Shown here: positions 23,228 through 33,400 of the stretch, in pieces
Position numbering within the stretch: the stretch's first letter is position 1
How the letters are laid out: each line of letters starts with the position of its first letter
From: Annona cherimola
Taxonomy: Eukaryota; Streptophyta; Magnoliopsida; Magnoliales; Annonaceae
DNA length: 64,000 nucleotides
Direction of reading: 5' to 3'
Assembly: GCA_030490835.1 (NCBI GenBank)
Contig: CM059972.1
Location: 10,632,264-10,696,263, forward strand
Program-made: the position numbers and the translations under genes
Notes under the pieces: generated by a model
Seen by the model: the letters and a program-made list of their open reading frames with translations, nothing else
Told to the model about the DNA's origin: nothing
Databases searched by the model: none

Positions 23228-23884
23228 CCACAGGGACTTATCACTTACGACCTACCCTTCTCAAAATCCCCTTCTCGATCTGTCTCTCCACTTCGACTTT
23301 AACCGTCGACGATCCCGCGCTGATTCGCCGTAGAGGGCATCACCTGTAACAGCTCTCCGTTGCCGGCAGCCCTTTCCTCGACTGTCGTTAGCGGTAAGGT
23401 GCTTCCCCTTCGTGTTTCCCAGTTTGTTTTTTTCGTAGTTCTTGACAGTCAGGCAGTAGTCGGCTTTGACCTCTTTCTGATTCCCTCAGTTTTCTTATTC
23501 TTCTTCTTCTTCTTCTTAATTGTGGAAAGCTACGCCCTTTAGCTACAGCGATCTGTTCGGCCCTTAACTAGATAATAAGAGCATCCACTCCCATTGGAAG
23601 ATTTTCTGATTGCGGCGGGTTTAGGTTTATATTTAGGCTAAGTTTTGAGCCCTTACCTTTTTGTTTTCGCTATGAATGGGGGTGATTTAGAGGAAGATTC
23701 GAGGATTTCATGGTTTTAATGGATGAAACAATAGTAAACTCGAAAAAAAAAAAAAAAGCTGAACGAAAAAGAGTAAACAAAGATCACATGATTTAGAATC
23801 TAAGACTTTCCAAATTAGTTGAACAAAAAATGAATATATCAATGTACGTTTAACAGTAACAAAATCATAAACGAGATGCTGGTT

Positions 23885-24480
23885 AAGATTTCAAGTAGGG
23901 TAGCACTAGAAAATAACCATTTTAGTTATCTGGTATCAGTAGATTAGGAAAATGGAGAGTATATCGCTCATAGAATTCAAGCAGGGTGGAAAGTTGATGC
24001 TGCGCTTAGGAATTTAAATGTGATTGCAAATGCGAATAAGATTTAAGTGGAAAATCTTATGCTATACCTGTAAGAACTAGCTATGGTCTATATGAGATAG
24101 AATGTTAGGCAGTTAAAGTACATTGTATGCATAAAATGAATGTGACAGAAATTACTAGTGACGATGTTGAGATGGATGAGTGGTATAACAAGAAAGGATA
24201 AAATTAGAAGTGAATTGATCCAAAAAAACCTAAAAATAGAATCAATCTGTAAGAATATGAGAGAGTTGCCTTAGTTGATTTGGTTATTTGAAATGACACC
24301 AGTTAGAAGGAATTGATTTATCAAGATAGCAATTCATTAGGTGACCATGGGAAGGGCAGAAAAATTTGGTTAGAGGTTAACAGAAAAGATAAGAAAATGA
24401 TGAGACTTACTGAAGATATTACTTGTGATAAACATGAATAGGACAATAGGATTGAGGCAACTGATCCATCTAGGTGGGAA
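23885..24480 (+). mobile_element. LINE reverse-transcriptase 3' remnant (copy 2)
   Basis: Conceptual translation still shows YEIECWAVK, then MNVTEI..., MLRWMSGITRKDKIRSELI, and FEMTPVRRN further on. These correspond to the C-terminal region of L1-type LINE ORF2 in plants (LYGTECWAVK..., MLRWMCG.TRKDKIRNE). Stops and frameshifts are frequent. It is collinear with 7490-7965. It lies inside the Yos1-like 5'UTR intron. Confidence 0.65.
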
Positions 24481-24569
24481 ACAACTTAGGATGAAAATTA
24501 AGAATTTTTAACTTTTCAATGTATGTAACATAAAAGATAAAGAAGAAGCATTTATTTTTACCACGTTAG

Positions 24570-24870
24570 AGTCTGTGTACAAATTGGCATTAGAAGTTTT
24601 ATAGGCTATATGCAATAGAATATGTCATCATATATAATTTGGGGATTAATTTGTATTAGAACCACCTTCTTCCCATCCTTTGATTGGCAGAAAAGTCTGT
24701 TGTGCTTGCTTTTGAGTGTTAACACTTGCAAAAATCTAACTCCATATTCTCCATCTGATGCACTAGAGGCTAGAAAGTTCTCTCAATTGATATTGTTGCT
24801 TGTTGCAACATTTCTCTCTATTGTTGGGTTGAAGTAAACGGTTACTGCAATCTCTCCCAGTTAAACTTCT
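24570..24870 (+). repeat. duplicated copy of the HMG-Y-like gene's upstream region
   Basis: This aligns with about 9515-9720. Shared stretches include 'aacacttgcaaaaatctaac', 'tctccat.tgatgcactagag', 'ggctatatgcaata' and 'atctctccc.gttaaac'. The match stops just before the HMG-Y-like start codon, so no coding sequence was copied. With the LINE remnant just upstream in both places, this indicates one duplication of about 1-2 kb. Confidence 0.75.
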
Positions 24871-25889
24871 CTTCCACGTATATAGTTTTTCAAGCGTTTA
24901 CTGATTCAATTTGATGATGATCATTAACTGGATAATAGTTGTGTTGAATGTGGCAATGATCATGACAATTGTAAAACAGCCCTGTTTGGTAATGGAGGGA
25001 AGAAGAGGAAATTGTATTTTCTTCTTTTTCGCATTTCTTTTAATCAATATGACGTTTATCTACCTGACGCACCCTAACAACTCTATTTCTTCTTCATTGG
25101 TATAGATGGGAAAATGGGGTAATAGTTGGAAATATTAAAATAATGATGGAAAATTTATGTAGTATTAATTGAGGTGAGAAAAAATGAGGGTGACATTTTC
25201 TTGCTTTTCTGATTACCAAACAGAACCTAAATTAAAGTTAACACAGTTGTTTGGAGTCCTATTTGGTTGTGCAAATGGAAATGGAAATCATAGCAATGTA
25301 TAGCCAACAATAAAGTGAAGGAAGCTAAAACAGTTAATGAGGTAATGGTTGGAGATTTCAGTAATGAGGGGTAAAGTTAAGAGTTGTTATGATAAGCATG
25401 TCAAGTCATGCCATTGAAAAAAAAAAAGAAGAAGAAGAAGAAGAAAGAATTCATTCCCCAACTTAAAAACTCCCTTAGGCTAGTGATATGGATTCTGAAC
25501 TGGGTGGGTTCTCTGTCTTCTTGTGAGAACTGTGATGATTCATGGGTTCAAGCTTCAGGATTTGATCTGGTAGCATTTAGGAGCGGGAGATGTGTTTTGA
25601 CTGCAATTATTAGACTTCTTGTACTTCTATACTTGGATTTTGGGGCAATTTGGTTTGCTGGGAAAATTGGATGTGACTCTACGCATTTGAATTGCTACTT
25701 GTCATGTGGCCTTATGATACAATGATAAAATTATTTTTGTGCTTCAGATTTTTATTTAATTGGATTGTTCATTTCATGCGTTTTTCAGCTTTTGTAGTGA
25801 TTTATTCATTTATGTGTTCTGGTCTTAACTATTTAATGTCATGTAAAATTTTTCTTATTTTTGGTTAATTATTTTATGTTTAGTTTTAA

Positions 25890-26130
25890 TAATCATACAG
25901 GACAACAGCTTGACTATCTTTTGAAATTCATTTCATAGTAAACTATCAAATGCTGCCTTTGACATGGATTGGAGCCAAGTTGAGTTTATGTCAATTAAAA
26001 ACTTTAAAATGTTTAATTTTAATAATCATACAGGGCAAGAGCTTGACTATCTTTTGAAATTCATTCATAGTAAAGTATCAAATTCTGCCTTTGACATGGA
26101 TAGGAGCCAAGTTTAAGTTGATTAAAATTT
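25890..26130. repeat. tandem duplication, period 133 bp, in the Yos1-like intron
   Basis: 'aataatcatacagg.caa.agcttgactatcttttgaaattcatt' occurs at about 25888 and again at about 26021. Similarity continues through 'tgcctttgacatggat.ggagccaagtt'. Copies are about 90% alike. Intronic. Confidence 0.75.
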
Positions 26131-26340
26131 TTAAAAGGAATAAACTATGCTTCATTCATACCATTCATTCTGCATTCATCTTGGCCAGCAGTGGGTCAAG
26201 TTATGGCATCTTATACTGTGATACGGAAGAAACAAATTTCTGGTTTGAGGGAGGTTCTCTATTATATCTAGTTTTACTGGAAGTCTGGAATTCACTTCTG
26301 GGTTATACTTCCAATGAAGTTAGGGGAAAAAGAAAAAAAG

Positions 26341-26475
26341 GAATTGTTTGGCTTCAATAAATATGGAAAACAGTTGTGGAACTTGCAAAAATTCTTTGGG
26401 AAAAATAAAACAAAGGAATTGGTTGGCTTCAACAGGTATGGAAAACAGTTGTGGAACTTGCAAAAGTTCTTTCTG
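26341..26475. repeat. tandem duplication, period 75 bp, before the Yos1-like coding exon
   Basis: Two copies start at 26341 and 26416 and share 'gaatt.gttggcttcaa', 'tatggaaaacagttgtgga' and 'acttgcaaaa.ttctttg'. The period is a multiple of three and the frame is open, but it lies upstream of the acceptor and shows no known protein motif. Confidence 0.75.
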
Positions 26476-26531
26476 CTTGAAGGATTGTTGATCTTTTACA
26501 TAGAATTTGGAAACGTGTGTGTGATGCAGGA

Positions 26532-26768
26532 ATGGGCTTGTGGACGTTACTGGAAGGTTTCCTTCTTCTTGCAAATGCTTTGGCAATATTGAATGAGGAC
26601 CGGTTTCTTGCTCCGCGTGGGTGGAGCTTTTCTGATGTCTCAGGAGGCAGCAGGACAAAGTCGCTGAAGGCTCAGGTTATTGGCCTCATTTATGCTACTC
26701 AATACATGAGACTTCCTCTTATAGCTTTTAACACCATCACCATCATCGTCATGTTGGTGTCTGGGTGA
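26532..26768 (+). CDS. Yos1-like protein (IER3IP1 family)
   Basis: A 78-residue membrane protein of the Yos1/IER3IP1 family. Yos1 is a small component of the Yip1-Yif1 complex needed for COPII vesicle transport from ER to Golgi. The sequence begins MGLWTLLEGFLLLANALAIL, a first membrane segment (about 4-20), then NEDRFL (the family's hallmark [NH]E[ED]RFL) and the GW motif in APRGWSF. The C-terminus MRLPLIAFNTITIIVMLVSG matches the conserved (M)R.PL...N...I.....G tail with the second membrane segment (about 58-76). Length equals the family's usual 75-82 residues. The whole coding sequence is in one exon that begins two bases before the ATG. Confidence 0.92.
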   Translation: MGLWTLLEGFLLLANALAILNEDRFLAPRGWSFSDVSGGSRTKSLKAQVIGLIYATQYMRLPLIAFNTITIIVMLVSG

Positions 26769-27553
26769 GGATGGGTGGGTTGAACAGAATTCTACACTGG
26801 GTGGAGTTTCCATGGATGGATGGATGGATGCATGGATGCATGCTGTGAGGTTTGTATTATACGCCTGCCTAGATGTGCTTACATTTGGGTTGAGAAGCAA
26901 AAGGTTAAGAAATATTCTGGCCATGGTTTCTAGCCTGAAATTTGTACTCGGCTGGCTCACACTTTGAAATTTGGAGTGTCAAGAGGTGTGAATGATTTAT
27001 CACTTTCTTCTTATTGACCTCCCTTGGTTAAAGTATGATCCAATCTAATATGAACTCTTCCATGAGATAAATAACCTTTAATGCCATAAGCAAGATGGGG
27101 GAATTCTAAATGCTCTCAATGATTAAAAATTGATATATTCAATGACAGAAAAAACCTCTCATGTTCATTTTGTTAAGATGGGAGTTGGTGTAACTGTATG
27201 ATCTGACTCCCTCGTAAGTGGTTAGTTCGTGTGTAGTCGAACAGATTATTCAGGAAAATTTTGAAGATGTCAGGATAAATATAAATAACTTTAGCTATTT
27301 AATTATCATCATCATCATCATCATCATCATGGGTGATGCTTTGATGTAACCATTACAACAAAGTTTTTTTTGTGCAATTTTGGCCCTCCTTAATGATGAT
27401 GTCAAATTTATTTTGCCCATTGCATTTAAAATAAAATATTTATTTAGCAAAGATATCAAATTTCATCGACATCAAAGATGTGCAAGGCCGGTGTTAAAAA
27501 AAAAAAAAAAAAAAAAGGGCAAGTCCTCCATTTAACAAGAAGTGTATCTAGGA

Positions 27554-27802
27554 AGTGGTAAAACTTTTAAATAAAAAAAATTGGTGTAAAGTTTTTAAAA
27601 TATAAGAAAATGATGTGATATGATATAAGTAACGACAAGGAATAAAAAAAATAAAGTTGAAATAGATAAATTAGTTGTATAGATAGTTGGGTAGAAATAA
27701 ATGAAAAATAAGGTAGTTGTGTAAAAATATGTGAAAAATGATTTAAAATAAAGTAGTTATAAAAAACAAAAAAATTTAGATTAAAAAGTTTTGGTCTAAA
27801 CA
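27554..27802 (+). mobile_element. diverged MITE of the GGGTGTGTTTGG family
   Basis: The interior order matches copy A ('aaaatgatgtgatatgatat.agtaa', 'agttgaaatagataaattagttgta', 'aaaagttttggt'). Terminal repeats are eroded, so the ends are approximate. Confidence 0.55.
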
Positions 27803-27971
27803 TAATAGCTTGACTTGAATTAGATATCAATTTTAAAATTGCATTTTGAATATCTAAGGCATATGTTGATAAATACCTGGATAAATTATTATTAATGTCC
27901 ATGTTGATGGATTTAAGTATTTTTTTAATACTCTATACATAAGCATACATTTTTAGCAAATGTGACTTGTG

Positions 27972-28247
27972 GTTATCTAAGCAAATGACTCACTTAGTTT
28001 ATATCAAAAAATCTATTTAAAACACTTTTTAAAAAAAAATTTCATACACTTGTTTACTATTTTTAATATATAAATTAAGTTTCATAATTTTTGGATATGT
28101 GTATTTAAAATATCTTTATGTCTTCAAAAATGACGAAACTTAGTTTTAAGTACATTTAGATAAATAAGTGTACGGAGAAAAAGTTTTAAAAAATGTGTTA
28201 AATGAATTTTTTGATGTTGGCTAAGCTTGCCATTTGCTTAACTCAGG
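27972..28247. mobile_element. fold-back MITE with ends TAAGCAAATG
   Basis: The left arm (CTAAGCAAATGACTCACTTAG then 'tatatcaaaaaatctatttaaaacactttttaaaa') is the imperfect reverse complement of the right arm ('ttttaaaaaatgtgttaaatgaattttttgat...catttgctta'). The arms are about 110 bp long around a centre near 28105. No coding capacity. The family may generate hairpin RNA if transcribed, which is inference. Confidence 0.65.
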
Positions 28248-28779
28248 CGAATAGAATCATTTTCTTTTTTTCTTTGGATTAATTACATACAATATTACTT
28301 CTCATCTTTATATTACAATCAAGGTCACTGGACACAACAAGTCCTTCGTCAACAGTGAATGGTCGAAACGCCATTTACAGGGGTTCGAACGCACGAACAA
28401 GCCATGCTGGGCGCCATCCCTGACCAATTGGGTGGTAATTAAACAATTTGAATGTGATGGATGAAGTAGATTTTAAATCATCATGAAGGTGGCCCAAGTA
28501 GATGAGGTTATAAGTTAGTTACCAAGTAGCCATTATTATTGATAGAAAATTTTTGAAGAAAAATTTGCAAAATATACTTCGCAGTTACTATTGTTGTTGA
28601 AAATATCACCCTCATAATTTGCATGGCAAGCTTACTAGCTGGCAAGTATGCTCGGTTATACGGCACAATGTTCGGCATTTATAAAATTTCACCATTCTTT
28701 CTAACGTATTTGTGTGAGGATACCTAAATTCCAGTGGACGTAAGGGTTAGTGCGGAAAACCCAAGACAAAAATTTAGGT

Positions 28780-29042
28780 TGTGAAGTGTGATTGTTAAAA
28801 CTTTTCAATTTAATACTTTTCGCTCTATATTATTATTATATTTTTTAGTTATTTTTTTACATTTTTTATACAAATCTTAATTTCAATTATTTCTGCATAA
28901 CTACCTATTCAAATAACTTATCTATTTTAAGTTCATTCTTTTTATTCTTTATTATTATATTATATTATTTTCTTTTCTTTTAAAAATTTGTACGCACAAA
29001 ATCTTTTAACAAAAGTTTTATGGCTTCCTGAACACATCCGGG
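28780..29042 (-). mobile_element. diverged MITE of the GGGTGTGTTTGG family
   Basis: It carries the family's minus-orientation interior ('aaacttttcaattta', 'tttcaattatttctgcataactacctattcaa', 'attatattatattattttctttt'). Terminal sequences are poorly kept. Confidence 0.5.
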
Positions 29043-29362
29043 GCTATTTGACATGTACAAGCGTTTGGCATTCCGTAAAATTTTTTTGTTTATCTTATGC
29101 ATTGAATCATAGATAAGAAACAGTACACTATCTACTAGATAAGAAAAAGATTTCTAGAACAAATAAATCCATCATTGTTTAATAATATTGTCAAAAATAA
29201 AATTAAATGATATTAAAATAACAAACATTCTAGTAGCAATACTATCAATATTGAAATATAAAAAATAAGTGCAACTCGTTCCCTGAATTTGAATTCATAT
29301 AACCTCTCCATTTTGGGCTAAATATAGTTCACTGTATTAATTGTATTTAAAATTTTTTATTT

Positions 29363-29640
29363 AGGATGCGTTTGGATAAAACTAAAGTTTTTCCTATCAA
29401 AACTTTTTAATATAAAACTTTTCACTCTTTGTAATTAGTATATTTCCTAATTATTTTTCACAGTTTCATTTTTACAATTATTCTATTTTCAATCATTTCT
29501 TTTTAACTACCTATAAAACTAATATACTTAGTTTAATTTTATTCTTTTTAATTTTCATCGTCACCTACACAATATCATATCATTTTACGCTATTGTAAAA
29601 AGATTTTATTTAAAATTTTTATTACTTCCTAAACATACCT
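29363..29640 (-). mobile_element. diverged MITE of the GGGTGTGTTTGG family
   Basis: It starts AGGATGCGTTTGGATAAAAC and ends TTCCTAAACATACCTT. The interior follows the family order with substitutions. No coding capacity. Confidence 0.55.
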
Positions 29641-30410
29641 TTAATAAAAAAAACTTCACACGTGATTACAATTACAAACATAAATGGTCTTTCTACAATA
29701 AAAGTATAAAATTAATATAATAAAATTATTTAATTTATAAGCTAATTCCAAAATTGTTATGAATGATTTTATAAATAATAATAATAATAACATACAGCAT
29801 GTATGAATGGATTAAAGGAATTTGTAGGCCACTATATACATATATTTTTTAAATATGACCAACTCAAAACTATAATTAAAATGTTTTTTGATAACATAAA
29901 TAAACCAGATGATGTTGTACGTAGAACGATATTTAGAAAAATTCAATCGACTTTCAAATCATTTGTAATAAAAAAAATGTTACACTTCAGAAGATGATTC
30001 AGAATCATGAATTTAATTCAACATTGAAAATAAATTTACCGGCTATTGCGTTTTTCTCCACCTCGAAGAAGCCTATTTCTCTGCCATAAAAAAGGAAGCC
30101 TATTTCTCTAATTTTTTTTCAAAAAAGCCTATTTCTCGTCTTCAGTCCCGAGGAGGAAGAGCAAACGCAAAGTGGTGCGGAGAAATGAGAAACATACGGC
30201 CCTCGCTCGGGAAGACTGCTGAACACGCTCGATTAGCTCTCGCTTACTTTTAAAAGCCAGCCGAGGAAGCCAGCGGTTCAGACGTTCAGTATTCGGCGGC
30301 AGCAGCAGCAGCGAGATTCTTCGAGGAAGCTGAAAAAGATAAAAAGCGGCCGTCTTTTGCTTCGCGAGCCGGCCACTCAAGCTCGCTCCATTTCTCTCTG
30401 GTTTTATCCT

Positions 30411-33400
30411 ATGGAAGCGACTGCCTTCAGCGCTGCCAACCTTCCCCATAATACCTTCCGCTTCAAATCCTCAAGTGAGTTTTTTTTTTTTTTTTTTTTC
30501 CTTTTTGGTCTCTCTCTCTCTCTCTCTCACTCTCACTCTCACTCTCATTTCCTCCCACGATTTTCCCTTTTGATTTCGTTTCGGTTTCTTCGAGAGCAGT
30601 TCAATTTTCTTTTATCTTTGGCTGATGACACATCGTTACATTTTTTAATTTATTGTTATTTTGTTCCTAACCAAGTGAGATGGAGGTTTTCTAGGGTGGT
30701 TTTGGCATGCGCAAGTCGGTTGAATGATTTCAACGGCGAAATTATTTTAAAAGGAGTGAATAACTGAGTTTGGGAGATGACGGGGAAGCCGTAAAATTAT
30801 AGCTTGAATTGCTTGAACGTAAATCTGAAATCCCATAACCCCGCAATCACTATGAACTAATATGGTGCGACCCCAATTCAATTTTATTACTGTTGGAATG
30901 ATTTGGGTGTCTCACGGTTGAATTCAGCTTCATTCAGAGTAGGCTGCTTTGTGACTCGTCTCAAATCCTTCGTCCAGTCTCTGTATGTTGGGTGGTAGCT
31001 TTCTGAGAACCAACTCAAGCCTCAAGCAACTTCTCTTTCAGGAGAAAGCCATTACTAAGCGGAGAGGGCTTTCTTTGTGTAGGTGGGACTCGTGAGCTTG
31101 GGCTGTAGAAGGAAAAGATAGCTGCTTTTTAAACTCCATCTAAAGAGTCTAAGCTATCTGTCCTAGTTATGTTCCACTTGATAGAGAAGAGTTTCTGTGA
31201 TGTTCTGTCCTTTTTTGAAGTTGCGAATTTTCTTCAACGTGCACCTTGAAAATCAATGCATTAACTCACCAGTAGTTTGGGATGTGTATAAGAAAGGGAG
31301 TGCATTAGCTACTCCTTTACATGCCTTTTCATTTTTTTTTCTTTTTTGAGGATCATATCTTTTCAAATTGACATGACACTTTTATTACTCTTTTTTTTCT
31401 AACACCATCACATCTAATGAATTAATGTGTGGAAACACGAGGGCTTGACACTCACCTCTCTACTTTTGTCAGTTTCAGGTTGCCTGGCTCAATGTAATAT
31501 TCCACGCAATCAATCTTTCTATGCCAGAAGCTGCTCTCTTTTAGTAGCCAATCCATCATGGTTTCTCAGAAGGAATTCTGTATTCCAGGCTGTACGGAAC
31601 AAGAGAAAGAGATTTTCAATTTTTTGTTCAGATCGGCTCCATAGCGACTATGACAGTGGTGAGGTCATGTCTTTGCAGTCCTCCGTGCCTGAAACCACAG
31701 TGGTTGTACCAGAGAGTGGAACTAACATGCTTGATTCACGTGATGGGAATAAAAATACAAGCTTGCAAGCCAAGCCCAAAAAGTTCAAGAATAAATTCTT
31801 AACGTTTGTTCGTCTGGGATCTGTAGTCAATGATGCTGCTGAATCCTTTTTCAAGAGTGAAATCCGTCGAAGGTTATTTGTAACTGCAGTGCTAATCTTG
31901 GCTAGCAGAGTAGGGTATTTCATTCCACTACCTGGCTTTGATAGGCGGTTGATACCTGGAGATTATCTTAGCTTTGTTTCTGGTTCAGTGGGTGAGTACT
32001 CTATATCACATTATCACAATCCCACAGTATAATTTTCTTATCTAATAATTTTGAACAAAACCATATTTATTTGGATGTGAATAGGTTTTAGGATTTGGTT
32101 TATGTTTTCTGTTTTTTGAATTTTATTCCTTCTGCAAGATTAGATTAGTTTGATCATTATTTGATATTGTGTTTGCCTATATATTGAATAATTGAATTAC
32201 AAATGAGGAAACCTCTTCAAATGCATAAAGGAAGCTTTCTGTGTGGAATTTCACCTTTTATCAACAGAATCACTCTTAACTATAATGCACCTTACACACA
32301 TCTTGTATTATAATTGTGAGAAGAAGCAGTTGTTGATATGCGTGGCAAGCTGTGCAAATGGATGAGCAAGCATGCATAATCACCATACGATAGAATCATT
32401 TAAGCTATGATGACCCTTGCAAGACTCTAATGCATGTGTTGTCATCTGAGCAGACTATTGGATAGGATGCATGATATACTGTGTTTGTCTTATAGGGTGG
32501 AATCTTCAGTTGTAAAGGTTTCATAACTCCTAAGATGAGTGTAAAAATGAGAATTTGAAATGGATGATTGGTAAAGGATTATGGAATTGTGAAAGCTGCA
32601 CTTGAGATGATTTAGAGAGAGCATTAATTCTTGGTAAAATGACGGAAAAAAGACCTTTTGTTGGTCATCATTGAAGAGATCTACAAGATTGTGTTGGCAT
32701 AGAGCAATTTTATGTAAGCCGATGGCTCAGAGGGAAGGGAGTGGTCCCTGGTCAGTGGTCCAAAATGGCAGAAGCCACATTCGAATATTATCAAGATTCA
32801 TGCTGTTCCCAGTTAGTTGGCATAAATGTTCAACGATAACAGCAGTGACAGTAATGCAAAGTGTTGTTTCAGTTGGTAGTGTTGAATCTCTTGATAGAGG
32901 AGTCTAAGGAGGTGCCTAACAGTCTAACAGTGTACAAGTAAGCTATAGCTTAATATCACCCTCTCACTGTTTAATAAATTGCTCTTTTTGGGAAGTTAAT
33001 GATTTTGTGTCTTCAACGAACTTTTTGCTACATGTTCCAGGAATATTTATAGCCATCACTTCCTTAGGATTCCATGCTAAAATTTATGCCTCAATTCTGC
33101 AGATGAACTTGGTGACCTTTCAGCAGAGCTTAAGCTGTCACTTTTCCAGCTGGGTATCAGCCCCCAGATAGCAGCATCAATTGTTATGCAGGTTTGTCTT
33201 ATTGTTCCATGCACCAATTTTACTTTTATCTCACCAGTTATTCATTGAGATTTCTGATAGAACTGTTATTACCTCTCTCTCATTGTCAAATGGAGAATTT
33301 ACTGTGGATGTGAAGCTCACTGTTTTCATACTGACTCTTCTAAACTCAGACTTATCCAGGTAAATGAGGCTTAGCTCCATACCATCCATAGCAGCACTAA

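Larger units (their letters stand above)
23241..27100 (+). other. Yos1-like gene: transcript span with long 5'UTR intron
   Basis: A GC-rich non-coding first exon (about 23241-23393) ends at a donor GCG|GTAAGG. The matching acceptor GATGCAG is at 26523-26529, two bases before the start codon. The 3.1-kb intron holds LINE debris, a duplicated piece of the HMG-Y-like upstream region, a MITE with ends CCTGTTTGGTAAT/ATTACCAAACAG (about 24980-25227), and two tandem duplications. The 3'UTR includes a GATG/GCATG-rich tract near 26815-26850. The transcript start, transcript end and first-exon limits are estimates. Confidence 0.55.
27101..30410. other. repeat-rich intergenic DNA and SCY2 promoter
   Basis: No gene is recognised. 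An ATC microsatellite lies at about 27307-27331. MITE copies lie at about 27554-27802, 28780-29042 and 29363-29640, and a fold-back at about 27972-28247. Open frames here (for example 29803-29997) are AT-rich and unlike any family I know. About 30150-30410 becomes GC-rich, as expected for the leader of SCY2. Confidence 0.45.

Noticed and set aside
29803..29997. 64-residue open frame in AT-rich DNA
   Set aside because: Composition matches that of the AT-rich background and no motif or splice context supports it.
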